Shown: one piece after another, positions 1 through 12,358 of the stretch
Layout of the letters: every line of letters begins with the position of its first letter
Position numbering within the stretch: position 1 is the stretch's first letter
From: Embiotoca jacksoni
Taxonomy: Eukaryota > Chordata > Actinopteri > Embiotocidae
Assembly: GCA_022577435.1 (NCBI GenBank)
Contig: JAKOON010000144.1
Coordinates: 62,001-126,000, forward strand
DNA: 64,000 bases
Direction: 5' to 3'
Notes under the pieces: model-generated
What the model was told of the DNA's origin: nothing
Databases searched by the model: none
The model's input: only the letters and a program-made list of their open reading frames with translations
Made by a program: the position numbers and the translations under genes

Positions 1-1766
1 TGACGGGAAGCTGGGCGCAGAGGTTCTGGAGAACGCACAGGAGATCGACGCGCTGGCCCGTCGCACAGCTGAGGAAGTCGAATCGGCGAGATGGACTGAG
101 CGCCAAGGAGACGGGCAGCCCGGAGCCCGTCGCCGCCAGCTCCACGCCGCCGCGGCCTGAAGACGCAGAGAGAAACGTCAGATTATCAGCGTTGTATCGA
201 CCACGCTGCTGGCTCAAAACAATGCTTTTTAGTACTGTGTTCTCTGAGGCTGTAAATGTTCGTGCGGCGTGCTGTGAGTACCGTTCTGGTGAGTGAAGCC
301 GTGTTTGCTCCCCACGGACTCAAACAGCAGGAAAAGGCAGTAGTCCTGCCGCCCGGCCGGGGAGTTGCGCTTCTTCTCTCCGGTCACACTGGAAGACACG
401 AGACCACGTCCGGGCATGTCTCAATACTATCTCAAATGTGCACTTTTCACCAGCATATCACTCCTCGTTAGTATAGTGGTCAGTATCCCCGCCTGTCACG
501 CGGGAGACCGGGGTTCAATTCCCCGACGGGGAGGAAATATTTTTTTCTTTGCTTTTTCCCACTCAAGCTATTGAATTCCTCTTTATAATACTTTTATACA
601 ACATTTTTATAGTAAAACAATGTTATATAACACTACTACCTTGGTATTTTCTACATTACATGTATGGTATTATCAATGTTGAGACTCCTTGGTGCCTTAT
701 ACTCTTTGAAATGAAACCCTAAAGTGTGCTTTCATTGTTTTTCCACATTAAAACGCTGACATACCTCCTGCAGACGGGGCTGAAGCGTACCGTGAGAGTG
801 GTTTTGTCATAGGGACCCAGTCGACCCTGTTTAGGCACACACACTAAGACCTGAGAGACGTCCTGGGTGGCCGGGCTGCACATCTGCATTCTCGCCACCA
901 GGGCGGCGTCTGTGCTCCTCTGGAGGTCTGTTCCCTGCAAAGCCATCAACAGTCAGTGCCTTGTTGTTGTCTTTTTTAGATCTCGGTCAGATGGGCAGCT
1001 ACATCCTTTCTAAGGGACTCACTCACCACCTCGGTCCCGGCGGCCGTGTCCTGGAGCAGGCAGACCCAGTCGCACTGCCGGGGTGAGTTGTTTCTCAGAA
1101 CCACGTTCTTCACACACGATGTCCTGAAGTAGATGGGTCCAAACCGCAGGCAGGACAGCGGAGTTCCCTGTGAAAATGACACGAAAAATTTGTTGGTTTT
1201 TTTAAGACACAGGAACGTCTACATGAGCACTGTTAAATATCGCATATGGTGTATTATGACTGGGTTTGCTTTTGGAGATCTACCTGCGGGTCAAAGAGCT
1301 CAAGGCGCTCGTCCACCACCTTGGCTCTGATTCTGAAAACGATACTAGAACTGTTCTGGACCTTCACCCTGAAACAGACGAAGAAGGAAGTACAGAATTG
1401 CTACTCGAAACCTGTAAACAACCAAATTAAAACTATTAATTTTCCAGAGTGAGTTGTACATTTTACAGGGAGAAAATTCCCCAGTGTGTGATGATGCAGT
1501 TCTAATATTTTCTTCCTGACATTAAATCTGCCTTCCAGAAAATATCTGACTTTACATTTAGTGTTTACTCCCCTTCAATATTCGTTCACAGTTCTCGTGA
1601 CTTTAAAGGTTTGACGTACATGACCTTCTCATCAAGGAGCCTGGGTCTGTCTGTGCGCAGTTCCACTTTCAGCCACTGGGTGGTGCCAGCTGCGACGACT
1701 CCACTGGAGGGTGAGAGGCTGACTGAGGCGTCTCCTCTGTACTGCACTTGGAACATCCCTTCAATG

Positions 1767-1797
<31 letters not shown>

Positions 1798-3169
1798 GTG
1801 CATATGCATTGTCATAGACTGTATGTTTTAGATAAATTATCACCCACCCCAAAAAAGACTGCTTGATTTACCTGCCACTGATCCTTTATTGATGACAGGA
1901 TGACGTTTGCTGATCACCTCGCTGCTGGCCATGACACAGCCGAAGTCGAGCACGGAGTCCGTGACGAGGGAACAAGCCCTGGGAAACCTAGAGCAGAAGA
2001 CACAGCATTGATCGTGTGTTTGTGGAGACGTGCGCATGAATCACAAAGACCTAAATATTTGTCGTAATTGTCACGTGTCTGGCGACGCTCACCCCAGCAG
2101 CGGGACTTTTATGATCTCCACGTCATCTATATGAATCAGGAGACAGCCTCTGGTCTCCCCCTCCTCTTTGGGAGTGAACTCCAACAGGCCGCCTGCAGAA
2201 AGACCAGGAGCCACCTCCACACCCGGGCTGGATGCTGTGAACTTGAACAACTGCAGGAACAGACAGGGATTAAGTGTATTTATAGAGCAAAAGGGGCAAA
2301 AAAAACCCTGTATTGTTGGGCCGCTTTCATAAATTATTGTTGCATTACATCTCGACACAAAGGGAGGAAGGAAGGAAGGAAGGAAGGAAGGACAGACAGA
2401 TAAATAGATAGACTTTTGTTGTCGCTCCCCTATTTCATTGCTTGAAGTCGTTCCTGTCTTTATTGTGACCTCGTGTCTTGACACACGTGCACAAAACATC
2501 AAAAATGTCTTCGGTCTTTTACTTTACCTCATTAGAAATGGGAGCAAAACACAAATATGCCGTGATTATATTTTTGTTTTTGAAAGATAAAAGTAACATT
2601 ACCAGTCAAGTCGAACCGAAAAAGGTTTCGGGGTCGTTAGCTCGCAGTTAGCATATTTATGCTAATTTCCCGCGTCCTCGTGCCTCACTTTTTTTTTTTT
2701 TTTTTTTTTTTTTTTGATTTTGTACACTTTATTAATCCCCGAGGGGAAATTTCTTCTTTATTAACAATTTATTAACAAGTAATGAAGCTAAATTGTCATT
2801 TTTAACTTAACTTTGCTTTCTATTCTTAAGCTTAAGACAGTTCATTATCTTCTAAGATGTGATTAATATGACGAGTCCAACAGAAACAGCTCGCGAGCTT
2901 CGACTTATTTCTGCGTCATCTCGTCTCGCTTTATTAACAATTTCTTCACCACAAAGCTAAATTGTCGTTATAAACTGAACACGGGTTCTTTTTTATTTTT
3001 TTGAAGCTCGTAGTTCATACGTTACCTTTGACGCAGGCTTTTCAATAAATATCCTCTTTAACGTTTTGCCAACGTTCGTCGCCGTTACCGGCATCTTGTA
3101 AACACGTCCGACTGTCACCTCTCTGAACTCCACGCACGGAGGGTCAACGCGGACACAACTTCCGGCCAT
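1..3169 (-). CDS. cfap47: CFAP47-like cilia/flagella protein, N-terminal part (runs off left edge)
   Basis: Nine exons on the minus strand join in phase: 3026-3169 (ATG at 3169), 2093-2250, 1872-1987, 1590-1758, 1284-1368, 1027-1167, 765-934, 282-388 and 1-156, where the window cuts the exon. Together they code for about 415 residues. The protein begins MAGSCVRVDPP and repeats a pattern of beta-strand, Ig-like modules (MSP/ASH type), with phrases such as LDFGCVMASS, LRFGPIYFRTSC and FDFLSCATGQ. These resemble the N-terminus of CFAP47, a very large axonemal protein needed for sperm flagella. Another MSP-domain ciliary protein (for example CFAP65 or HYDIN) is less likely but not excluded. The acceptor of exon 4 (1759-1760) follows a (TG)n tract almost directly. 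The rest of the gene lies left of the window. Exon structure is secure; the name rests on remembered similarity. Confidence 0.65.
462..533 (+). tRNA. tRNA-Asp (anticodon GTC)
   Basis: A complete 72-nt tRNA. The acceptor stem TCCTCGT (462-468) pairs with ACGGGGA (526-532), with a G discriminator at 533. The D arm carries A-box TAGTATAGTGG, the anticodon loop reads CTGTCAC with GTC, and the T arm has B-box GGTTCAATTCC (512-522). A run of T from about 540 is a Pol III terminator. No CCA is encoded, as expected in eukaryotes. It lies in a CFAP47 intron (389-764), on the opposite strand. Confidence 0.97.
1768..1796. repeat. (CA)n microsatellite
   Basis: Pure CA run. On the minus strand it is a (TG)n tract just upstream of the acceptor of CFAP47 exon 4 and takes the place of a pyrimidine tract. 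Confidence 0.9.
2363..2391. repeat. (GGAA)n microsatellite
   Basis: About seven GGAA units in CFAP47 intron 1. Confidence 0.85.
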
Positions 3170-3963
3170 GATATAAAAATTAAAAAAAATAAAAACAACA
3201 GCTCGTTTAAATACAAGTTTAAATAACGACGGTAAAATACCACAAGTGTCTCCTTCTTCTTTCAAACGTGCTTTTAAAACGCGTTCATCGCGCACTTCTT
3301 CCGTCGCATACCGACAGTCAACTTTAACCGTTGCTAAGCACTCGGGTGGTATCCAGGGGCGACGAGTCCCCAACACACGCACTCGTTTTATCAACCCGGG
3401 GCGGCCCGGTGGACGGAGCTACAGGGCTGCCGCCGTCCTCCAAACCGTTTTTTTCTTGTTTATTTCAGTTGAATTGTACACTTTAAATAACATTAAATAA
3501 ATAACAAGCCAGACTGTCGTTATTGTTCAAAAAAGACGTATTTCCTTTCCTGACGAGCAATTTCTGTACTTAGCTCCGTTTCTTGTTTCAAAATGGAGGA
3601 GTCCAAATCCGCTGCCCCGATATATAAATCAATCTAACAGCTCACCTAGTATCTAATAGGATGTTATTGCAGTTTTAGTAATACATATAATGGTTTATAT
3701 ACCTGCCGAAACACACACAAAAAATGGCATAGTTCAACCTTATTAAATTATGAAACATGTACAAATATTCAATTATCAATATAGTTGTTTTATTTTACAA
3801 GAAAACAAGATTTTAATTGTTCAGTACATTATTTGTCCACATATATAAAAAAAACAAAGAAAGTCCTTTTTGATAAAAAAAAAAAAAAAAATTATATAAT
3901 GATTGAGTTTTATGTTTTAGTACAAAATAATATTTCCTCCCGAAGCAATTTCCGCGGGTTTCA
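3170..3963. other. Spacer between CFAP47 5' end and NUFIP1 3' end
   Basis: About 0.8 kb between two genes on the same (minus) strand. The right part should hold the NUFIP1 3' UTR and the left part the CFAP47 promoter and 5' UTR. A short G/C-rich patch lies near 3350-3430. No coding exon was seen. Confidence 0.6.
3788..3793 (-). terminator. Possible NUFIP1 poly(A) signal
   Basis: AATAAA on the minus strand, about 170 bases beyond the NUFIP1 stop codon. Other A-rich hexamers nearby make the choice tentative. Confidence 0.4.
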
Positions 3964-5155
3964 CTAAACAACAGCAGGATTTTCCCACATTTCATCATCG
4001 TACATATTAGAGGCGGGTGAGATTTTATCTGTGGTTGTCCAGTTATCGCTCTGAGAGTCTCTGGCAGTTGAGTTTTGGGTATTTTGGATGAAATCCGCTG
4101 CAGTGTGGCGAGCGCTTACAGGACATTTCACATCACGAGATTGTCCTGAGCTCACTCGGTCAACCGCAACATCTTCGCTTTCTTTTAAACCCTCGAGACT
4201 GCCGACGACTTCTGGGACCGCTGGCTCTTCCCGCCTCGCGTCACGCTCTCCGGTTGTCACGGCGACCGCACCGCCGCCCTTAGTCCCGTCCCGGTTCTGC
4301 GTTTGGCTCTCCAGCCCGAAGAAGCGACTCCGGACGACGTAGCGCACGCACTGCAGGAGGACGTTCCTCTCGTGGCGGATATCTGGAGCCAGCAACTGAA
4401 AAACAACGTGACAGAAATAATAACAGAAGATGAATGAAAATATTTAGAACTTTGAGGAAAAGTTATATATAATATATATATATATACACGTTATATAATA
4501 TGCCTGAATAATGTCAGATGACGCCGCACCATCGCTAGTAAAGTGGTGCGTTGTTTCTGCGGTGTGTCTTGGCGTCTTCCTCCCCTGCCTCCTCTTCCTC
4601 CTCTTCCTCGCCATCTTCCTCTTCCTCTTCCTCTGTTCGGCCCGTGAAAGCCAGAGTGCGGCTGTTGGACTCGGTCTTCTCGAGTCTCCTCGCCTCTGAA
4701 GGCTCCTCCGTCCTGGCAGCTCGCCGTCGTTCCGTTTGGGAGGGTTCGGTTTTCCCGCACCAGCTCTTCGGCTCTCTGGATGGGCGTCACTAAAACAACA
4801 AGGAAAACATGTTCATAGAAACACTACGGAAAATAAGTTATGATATAAACAAAGAGATCCAATTATAACGGCGCTTTTCTTGGGTTAAATTAAGTCAACT
4901 GGAGGAATAAAAAGGATTATTTGTGGGGTTTTTCTTCAACTTTTTCCACCTCTATTTCAGATATTTTCCATTACCTGGATGTTCTCCATTTACATAAAAT
5001 ATAATTTCCCCACTATTTTGAAAAAGAATAATATTCCAGGATCATTTCGGTGACATAATGACGGGATGATAAATGGGGAAAAAGTGTGTGTGGAAAATCG
5101 CCTTTTAAAATCAGAATCAGTTTTATTGGTCAGGTAAATAATGGTGGGTAACAAC

Positions 5156-5196
<41 letters not shown>

Positions 5197-5366
5197 ATTT
5201 TATTTGTATGTAGCGCTTTTCAGGACACTCAAAGATACTTTACAGGTTAAAATGATCAAGACAATCAGCTGATATCAGTAAAAAAAAACAATAAGAATCA
5301 AACATTAAAAGCAGTTTTTAAAAAGGTGGGTTTTCAGTTGTGATTTGAATGTTGGCCAGATCAGTG

Positions 5367-5423
<57 letters not shown>

Positions 5424-7128
5424 CAACCTGCAGCTCTAATTTCATCTGATGCTTGAACATGTTTTCAGCTGCCGGTCGTTTACAACAATTAGACCTTTTT
5501 TTTTTTTTGCTTTTTAACAATTTTTTTCAAATATTTTCTGGGCTTTTCTGCCTCCTCGTTTTTTTTTTTCCCTCGACTTTTGTGTAGCAGATGAGGGCGG
5601 TAGACTCACCCTCCGGTTGCTCGTCGCCGTCGCTGTCACTTGTGGAGCCGTAGTTGGACAGCAGCGACCCCAGAGCCGAGCTCATCTGCTTCGGGGCCAC
5701 AACCAGCCCGCCGCCGCCGGTCCTGGACTCGGGCGCCGCCGCTTCCTCCTCCCGGTCCGAATCTGGGAGCAAAAGGAGAAACTAGATTACAAACTCCGCC
5801 CACCTCTGAGCCTGCTCCTGTTGGGAGGTTTTTCTCCCTGTTAAAAGGGAGTTTTTGAATTTCTCTGTATAATAATGTAAAGTTCTGCTGTGAGGACTTC
5901 ACTGCGTTAAAGTGCCATAAAATAACCTGTGTAGTGATTCGGCGCTGTATGAATAAAATTGAATTGAAAACACATCCAACGAATATCAATCGCAAGTTTT
6001 AAACACGTTCAATTCCCAGATTTTTGTCACAGAAATGTGAAATTTGATTATTTTATTTTGGCGGAGTCTGGGGGTGCCGTGACTGTTTCCTGCAGCGTTA
6101 AACAGCCAATCAAAGAAGAGGGAGATTGGATTGATTTTATAGTTTAAAAAAAAAAACACCAAAAAAATGGGATAAAAGAGCAGACGTATTAAAAATACGA
6201 TGACGTGTTTGAACTGCTTTAATAACTACTGATTGGCTGACCGTGCTCGTTGCTGGCCAGAGCTCCCAGCGGGTCTCCGTTGCTGCACGGCTGGTTTGAG
6301 GGTTTGAGTCTCTCCGTGGCGCCGCCGTCCGGTGGCGGATGACACCGCGGCGGTTGCCCTTGGAAACCTCTGTTGCTCCATCCACGACCTCGACCGCGTC
6401 CCCGTCCTCTCATTCGCCTAAAAAGAAAGAAACAAGTTGTCGTGGTCGGATTTCGACAGGGCACATTGTTTAACTGTTGAGCAGAACACCCAATTCATCC
6501 ATCAGATTTATACGTTTACCCGAACTGAGCGGTTTCCAAAACGCCTCCCGTCTCCTCCCGCACCTCCACGACTTTTCTCTTCCTCTCGATATTCTGAAGC
6601 GTCGGATAGTTTCTGCGAATACGGAAGAAAAAAAAAAAGAAAAAAAAAGCGATAATTACGTGTTGCTGGTCACATATGTTTATGAAAAAATTGAATATCT
6701 TGGAAGGGACCGTTACAAAAGTGCAACCCCAAAAAGAAACTGCAAAAACTGTTAAATAATATTTTATTCAGGGTAAAGATTAAAAAAAAAAATTGGAAAA
6801 AAAAAGCCTCCGTATTCATAAGCTAAGAGTTGCAGTAGAACCGACACGTGATTATTGATTAATATTGCCCAATAAAAATTCCTCAAAATTATGCAAAGGT
6901 CTATATTTATAAAACCAAGACTTGTCGTAGTCCAGAACCAGCAGGAGATTATTGTTAGATGGAGACATGACATGGAAAGAGACAGAAGTTATTGGATATT
7001 TTTCCCCATAAAAATTCAGGCACAATCATATTTTCCTAAATTAAAAAGATGTAAAATAAACCAACTGGAGAACATTGAAAAGTAAATGTGACTTATGTGA
7101 CATGACACTAAGCCAGACTAATAATAAC

Positions 7129-7169
<41 letters not shown>

Positions 7170-9210
7170 TGGCAATTATGAGATCTTTTCTCATAATAAA
7201 AACATCTGGATGTCATAATTAGGAGAGAATATTTTATAACTCCGAAAATTACATTGTGCCAGCAGGGACCGTCTGAAAAGTGCAACACCGGGGGAAAAAA
7301 ATAATAAACAAAAATGCTAAAATCCTGTCGCGTCGTGTCACATAAATCACATTTACCTTTCAACGATCTCCAGTTGGATTATTTGACGTCTTTTTAATTT
7401 AAGGAAAATGTTTTTTGCACGGCTGTCACACTTTCTAAACTCCTTCTGCGAAACACTAACTTGCGCCTCTCCTCTCTCCACTTCGTGATCTCCTCCGGCG
7501 TGTCCAGCTTGATTCTTTTCGCCCCGGGCGCGTGGCTCTACGGTCGGGGGGGGGACAAAACATTCGACGTCCGTCAAAGTCCCAACACTTTACGATCTTA
7601 AAAGCTCCCGTTAAGTTTTCAAACTCACGTTTTTCCAGTGGATGGCGACTATTTTTTCGTGCGCCGTGAAGCCGCAGGTCGGCACCGAACACTGAAGGAA
7701 GGAGTCGGCAAAAACCCAAAGACATTTAAACAACCTTAAAAGTAAAACGTAATAGACTTTAAGTCGAATCTGGGTGAAGTACCTCGACGTGCTGCGAAAT
7801 GTGCTCGTCGTATTTCTCCTGGTTTTTGAAGCCTCGGTCGCACGTGTCACAGAAATGAGAAAACTCCGGCTCTTTCTTGTTTTTCTGCTGCGGGTTGGAA
7901 ACACGTCGGTTCACCACGGAGCTGTGAATCTTTCTCAACATTAACAGAATGAAGGACTCTTATGGCTGGTCACCTTTTTGCCGTGATGGTTGGGGGGTCC
8001 GTAGTTCTGTCTTCCGCCTGGATGTCCACCTTGATGCCGATCACGACCGAAGTTTTGACCTGAATACGACGCAGAAGTTAAGAGGTACGACGTTAAGATT
8101 TTAATGTCTGACGAGTAAAAGGAGCACGCCGCTGATTTTTGTGCAACAAAGCTGGTTCTGCTCGGCCCATTATTGCTAGTCCCGAGCAGGAAGTGACCAT
8201 ATTTGGGCAAGCTGGGGGGGAGGAGCTAGTGACTCGATCTGATTGGAAACCCGACGATACTCCGTCCCCCCTCACCGATAGCCGTAACCTGACTGCACCA
8301 CAGGCCTGTCAATCAAACAGACACACCCCCAAAACAGGTCTTCTTGAATCTTCTTTTCTAATGAATGAGGGATTATTTTCAGATGGACCTCCAGAAAACT
8401 AAGAAGGAGTGACTTTAGTGAACAACACCGAGATAACTCGTGGAGAATTTTTATTGACTGAGAATTTTATAAGACTAATTTAATGGGAGTCTATGGAGGT
8501 TTTTCGGAGCCAACCTCTGGTGGCACTCGGTGGTATTGCAGCCTAAGGCCTCATTGTTCAGACCGGGAAGCTGCGTCCACTTTTATAAACGGTCTGTGGT
8601 CACAGAACTCTGATGATGTCATGATGATGTCATGGGATGCATTTTACCCTCTTTGCTTTTAGCAGGAAAGCTGCGTTACAAACTGCAGCTGTGAAGCAAT
8701 TTAACCAATCAGGGACGGCCACAGAATGATGCATTGTGGGAAATGTAGTAGGATAAAGCTTTTTTGGGGGGGGACCCTACAGGGGACTTACAGATGGAAG
8801 GGTCTTTTTAATCCACTGTGATGTTTGAAGCTGTTAATTATCTAAAGGAAAAATAATTCGTAATATGATCAAATCGATGCGTCTATGTTTTATTTTTATT
8901 TAATTTTTTTTTTTGCAGATATCAGTCATTTTAAAGCGACAATAACAACATCAACGGGAGACACTACACTATGCTACTCACTGTGTGGACGTTTAGATCC
9001 GTAGTTTCCACGACCCGGCGGGGGACCGTACCCGGGCCCCGCCGCTGCCCCGTGATACCAGCCCGCATCGCCGCCGTGGCCCCGGCCGGGCTCGGAGGGC
9101 GGCTCGCTCCAGCTCCACATGCCGGCGTGGAAGCTGCTGGGTCGCGGCTGGAAGGAGTTCCGACGGGTACAGTCGAAGTCCGGCGGAGGATAGTGACCCG
9201 GTTCGTTCAT
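3964..9210 (-). CDS. nufip1: NUFIP1, box C/D snoRNP assembly factor and RNA-binding zinc-finger protein
   Basis: Ten exons on the minus strand: 8982-9210, 7974-8059, 7783-7887, 7629-7691, 7461-7537, 6520-6612, 6242-6417, 5610-5762, 4530-4789 and 3964-4395. All phases agree and give 557 residues (human about 495). The ATG at 9210 starts [14 protein letters not shown]. The N-terminus is rich in Gly, Pro and His. Exon 3 holds a C2H2 finger (CDTC then HISQH, C-x2-C-x12-H-x3-H, about residues 118-138). Exon 4 has a second Cys/His segment. Exons 5-6 carry the family signature [13 protein letters not shown] and KNYPT, the region that binds SNU13/15.5K in the human protein. Exon 9 has RG-rich repeats, and the last exon has the conserved [11 protein letters not shown] block. 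NUFIP1 links the R2TP/HSP90 machinery to nascent box C/D particles in the nucleus and has also been reported as a ribophagy receptor. NOP58, a client particle component, lies divergently next door. Identification is firm. Confidence 0.93.
5105..5340. repeat. Interspersed repeat with (AAT)n
   Basis: In NUFIP1 intron 8. It starts with a TCAGAATCAG...TTTTATTGG phrase, the same as the LINE tail at 9747, then (AAT)n at about 5151-5193, then a TTTATTTGTA...AGCGCTTTTCA segment of a type common in fish genomes. Confidence 0.6.
5382..5421. repeat. (AT)n microsatellite
   Basis: About 20 AT units after a poly-A run in NUFIP1 intron 8. Confidence 0.9.
5815..5972 (-). repeat. Interspersed repeat family D, copy 1 (reverse)
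   Basis: Reverse complement of the TTTATATAGCGCCAAATCACA-type element seen at 17880, 22860, 24270 and 56700. This copy has only one AACTCCCTTTTAACAGG-like unit and no tandem expansion. Confidence 0.7.
6050..6155. repeat. Interspersed repeat family C, copy 1
   Basis: Shares TTTATTTTGGCGGAG, a TGTTTCCTG phrase and AACAGCCAATCA with 34065-34165. It lies in NUFIP1 intron 7. Confidence 0.55.
7122..7167. repeat. (AAT)n microsatellite
   Basis: About 15 trinucleotide units in NUFIP1 intron 5. Confidence 0.9.
8180..8420. repeat. Interspersed repeat family A, copy 1
   Basis: Closely matches 55478-55745 in the same orientation. Shared blocks include GAGCAGGAAGTGACCATATT, GATTGGAAACCCGACGATAC and AGGCCTGTCAATCAAACAGA. 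The sequence on to about 8560 (GGGAGTCTATGG...GGAGCCAACCTC) also looks repeat-derived. It lies in NUFIP1 intron 1. Confidence 0.8.
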
Positions 9211-9746
9211 GCTTGAAGTCTTTTTCCTCACGTTAGTTACAAACTAGTTTGACGTAAAACTTTCCCTGTCTCGGCAGAACCACGCAGCTCTCACATGCGC
9301 ATGTTTTGCTCCCGTTCACGCACAGCGTCACTTCCGGGGGAAGCAGGAAACACAAATTACAGCCAATAAATGTAAATGTATTGACCGTGTATAATTTAAT
9401 ACATTTATTATCGTTTTTTTAAACTGTACACGATATACTTACCTGTAATTTATTCTTAGTTGTCATTTTATAAACTGTGTTATTTTGCGGCACCTTTGCC
9501 ACCACTTCTCGCGATATTTTGATATGAAGCTTCTTTCGGGTTGCCATGTTGGGGTGAAAAAGCGCTATTTGCAATTTACTGTCCACTCGTGTGAAGTATC
9601 AGAATGTCACTGCGAATAAGTACAAACATAAATACTATATGAAGTCTTTTTATATATATTTGGTGTATATCACGTGGGTTTAAGACACCTACATTGGTTT
9701 GGTTTAGTGATTTTTTTTTTTTTTTAAAGAAATTAATCCTATTTTT

Positions 9747-10364
9747 AGAATCAGAATCAGCTTTATTGGCCAGTTATGTTTGCACATGACTTAGCTTCAC
9801 TCTCAGCGAGCAAAAAACAAAAACAGACAGACATAAATTGACATTTAAGCATAAATAAACATATATCCAGCATAGAAATTAATATATACACCTACACAAT
9901 GGCGCAATTGCACCTCGTGCAAATGGTGCTGATGCGGTTGGGCCTAGTGCAAAACGTCCAAGTGCTCTGTAGCGCGTCCTAGAGGGGAGGAGCTGAAACA
10001 GAGGGTGTCCAGGGTGGGATGGATCTGCAGAGATGCTACCTGTCCGGTTTCCTGACTCTAGATGTGTATAAGTCCTGAACGGAGGGCAGGTCGGCACCGT
10101 TGATTTTCTCTGCAGTCCTGACAGTCCGTTGTATCCTGTTTCTGTTCGGTGGCCGATCCGAACCAGACAGTGATGGAGGTGCAGAGAACAGACTGGATTA
10201 TGGCTGAATAGAAGTGGATCAGCAGCTCCTGGGGCAGGTTGAGCTTCCTCATTGTCTGCTGGGCCTTCTTGATGATGGAGTTGATGTTGGACTCCCACTT
10301 AAAGTCCTGGGAGATTGTGGATCCCAGAAACCTGAAGGTTTCCACAGTGGACACGGTGTTGTTG
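9747..10364 (-). mobile_element. LINE (L2/Rex-like) 3' end, reverse transcriptase C-terminus
   Basis: The minus frame 10354-10058 reads FRFLGSTISQD, INSIIKKAQQ, FYSAIIQS and SITVWFG. This is the usual end of L2/jockey-type reverse transcriptases. The minus sequence then runs to a tail with repeated ATTCTGATTCT (9747-9760). It is a truncated copy without an N-terminus. Confidence 0.8.
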
Positions 10365-10365
10365 A

Positions 10366-10556
<191 letters not shown>

Positions 10557-10559
10557 CCA

Positions 10560-11300
10560 CAGTTTGTCCGTCTGGGCAGTGTGCTGTCTGATACGGTGGT
10601 CGGTGGTACTGGAGCTCCTCAGGGAACTGTTCTGTCTCCCTTCCTGTTCACCTTCTACACCACTGACTTCCAGAACAACTCAGAGTCAAGACATCTGCAG
10701 AAGTTCTCTGATGACTCTGCAGTGGTCGGATGTATAAGGGATGGACGGGAGGACGAGTACAGGGCAGTAGTGGAGGACTTTGTGGAGTGGGCGGGAAGAA
10801 ATCACCTGCTCCTGAACGTGGCCAAGACCAGAGAGATGGTGGTCGACTTCAGGAGGAAGACGACGGCTCCACAACCGCTGAGAGTTCTGGGAGAGGAGGT
10901 GGACATGGTGGAGGAGTACAAGTACCTGGGTGTCTCCATGACAACAGACTGAACTGGAAGACCAACATCAACGCTGTCTACAAGAAGGGGATGAGTCGAC
11001 TCTTTTTCTTGAGGAAACTTCGATCCTTCAATGTGTGCAGCGAGATGTTGGAGATGTTCTACCAGTCTGTTGTGGCCAGTGAACTGTACTTCGCTGTGGT
11101 CTGCTGGGGGGGGGGGGCAGCATTGGAGCCGGCGACACCAACAGACTTAACAAACTGGTTAAGAAGGCCGGCTCCATCATTGGCTGCAAACTGAACAGCC
11201 TGGAAAAGGTGGTGGAGAGGAGGACGCTGAACAAACTATTATCCATATTGGATAATCCTGACCACCCTCTCCACCTGCTGCAGGGACAGAGGAGAACTTT
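10560..11300 (+). mobile_element. LINE fragment, reverse transcriptase palm to C-terminus, broken
   Basis: The plus frame 10581-10952 has GAPQGTVLSPFLF and KFSDDSAVVG (the F-x-DD catalytic motif), followed by LNVAKTREMVVDFRR. A frame break at about 10950 moves the reading to LNWKTNINAVYKKG and LFFLRKLRSFNVC. A second break near the G-run at 11108 moves it to LNKLVKKAGSIIG and ILDNPDHPLH. It lacks domains before PQG and cannot make an intact protein. Confidence 0.85.
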
Positions 11301-11700
11301 CCACTGTCATCTCCACAGTGTTGATTGCATCATCCACCGACCTGTTTGCCCTGTAGGCAAACTGCAGGGGGGTCCAGCAGGGGGACCTGCAGTGTCCTTC
11401 AGGTGTATCAGTCGTTCAAAGGACTTCACGACTACAGACATCAGGGCGACGGGTCTGCAGTCATTTAGTCTGGTGATGGAGGTTTTCTGGGGAACCAGGA
11501 TGATTGTGGAGCGTTCGAAGCAGGAGGGAGACTTCACACTGCTGCAGGGATTTGTTGAATATCTGCTTATTACCCGCCGTCTGGCCCTGGTGCTTTCCTT
11601 GATCTTCTCTCTTCTTCACAGATCTGAAGTGCAGGTGAAGAGACCATGGGGACAGGGGGGGGGGGGCAACAGGGCGGCAGGGGGTGAAGGACATTGTTTA
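11300..11700 (-). mobile_element. LINE fragment, reverse transcriptase N-terminal part, inverted
   Basis: The minus frame 11537-11307 reads STIILVPQK, LNDCRPVALMSVVVKSFERL, which are reverse transcriptase domains 1-2. It is oriented against the fragment at 10560 and broken by stops and frame changes. Confidence 0.75.
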
Positions 11701-11999
11701 ATGTCTTTACAGTGTTAAACTTTATTCATACAACACTAAGACGATATTTACGCCGTTGAAAAACTACAGTAAATATACCCGCAATGCGTTGAAAATCGAC
11801 CGAAAGAGCAAAAAGTAATAAATAGTGGGTGAAACTAAAAGATGCATTAACATTAGGAGCAGAGAGTGTGTTTCAATATTTGAAAGAAACAGGGTTGAGT
11901 AAAAGAATTTAGTTCACTGAATTGGTACAACCTTTATTATGTATTTATTTCTTTTTTTAGTGTATTTATCTATTTTTTAAATAATTTTATTAATTTTAT

Positions 12000-12095
12000 A
12001 TTAATTTAATTTAATTTAATTTAATTTAATTTAATTTAATTTAATTTAATTTAATTTAATTTAATTTAATTTAATTGAATTTAATTGAATTGAAT
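12000..12095. repeat. (TTTAA)n microsatellite
   Basis: About 18 TTAAT/TTTAA pentamers upstream of the NOP58 promoter. Confidence 0.9.
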
Positions 12096-12242
12096 TATAA
12101 AGGGCTAGGTATCTCCTATACACCAGGTGGCGGTAATGTACCTTTCGCCGGATGCCGTCCGCCATTAAACGCAAAAGAACAAGAAGAACAAGAAGCAGAA
12201 ACTGGGGGATATCGCCCGCTGGCAACCCATTAGTTTCCCTAG

Positions 12243-12254
12243 TGCGCATGCGCT
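12243..12254. promoter_or_regulatory. NRF1-type palindrome in NOP58 promoter
   Basis: TGCGCATGCGCT fits the NRF1 consensus YGCGCAYGCGCR except for the last base. It sits about 105 bases upstream of the NOP58 ATG in CpG-rich sequence, as is usual for housekeeping promoters. Confidence 0.6.
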
Positions 12255-12358
12255 TGCCACCGCGTGCTGCAGAGCGGGGACCAGCGGCGGAACGTGGAGA
12301 CTCTCGTCCCGAGAGGAGCACCTCGAAATAAACGAAACATAACACAGCCGCTGCCAAA

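Noticed and set aside
8971..9216. Plus-strand frame of 81 residues opposite NUFIP1 exon 1
   Set aside because: It is the antisense shadow of the GC-rich NUFIP1 first exon, with no splice partner or known similarity.
10581..11194. Reverse transcriptase frames as a host gene
   Set aside because: Frame breaks, missing N-terminus and L2-type motifs show a dead LINE copy.
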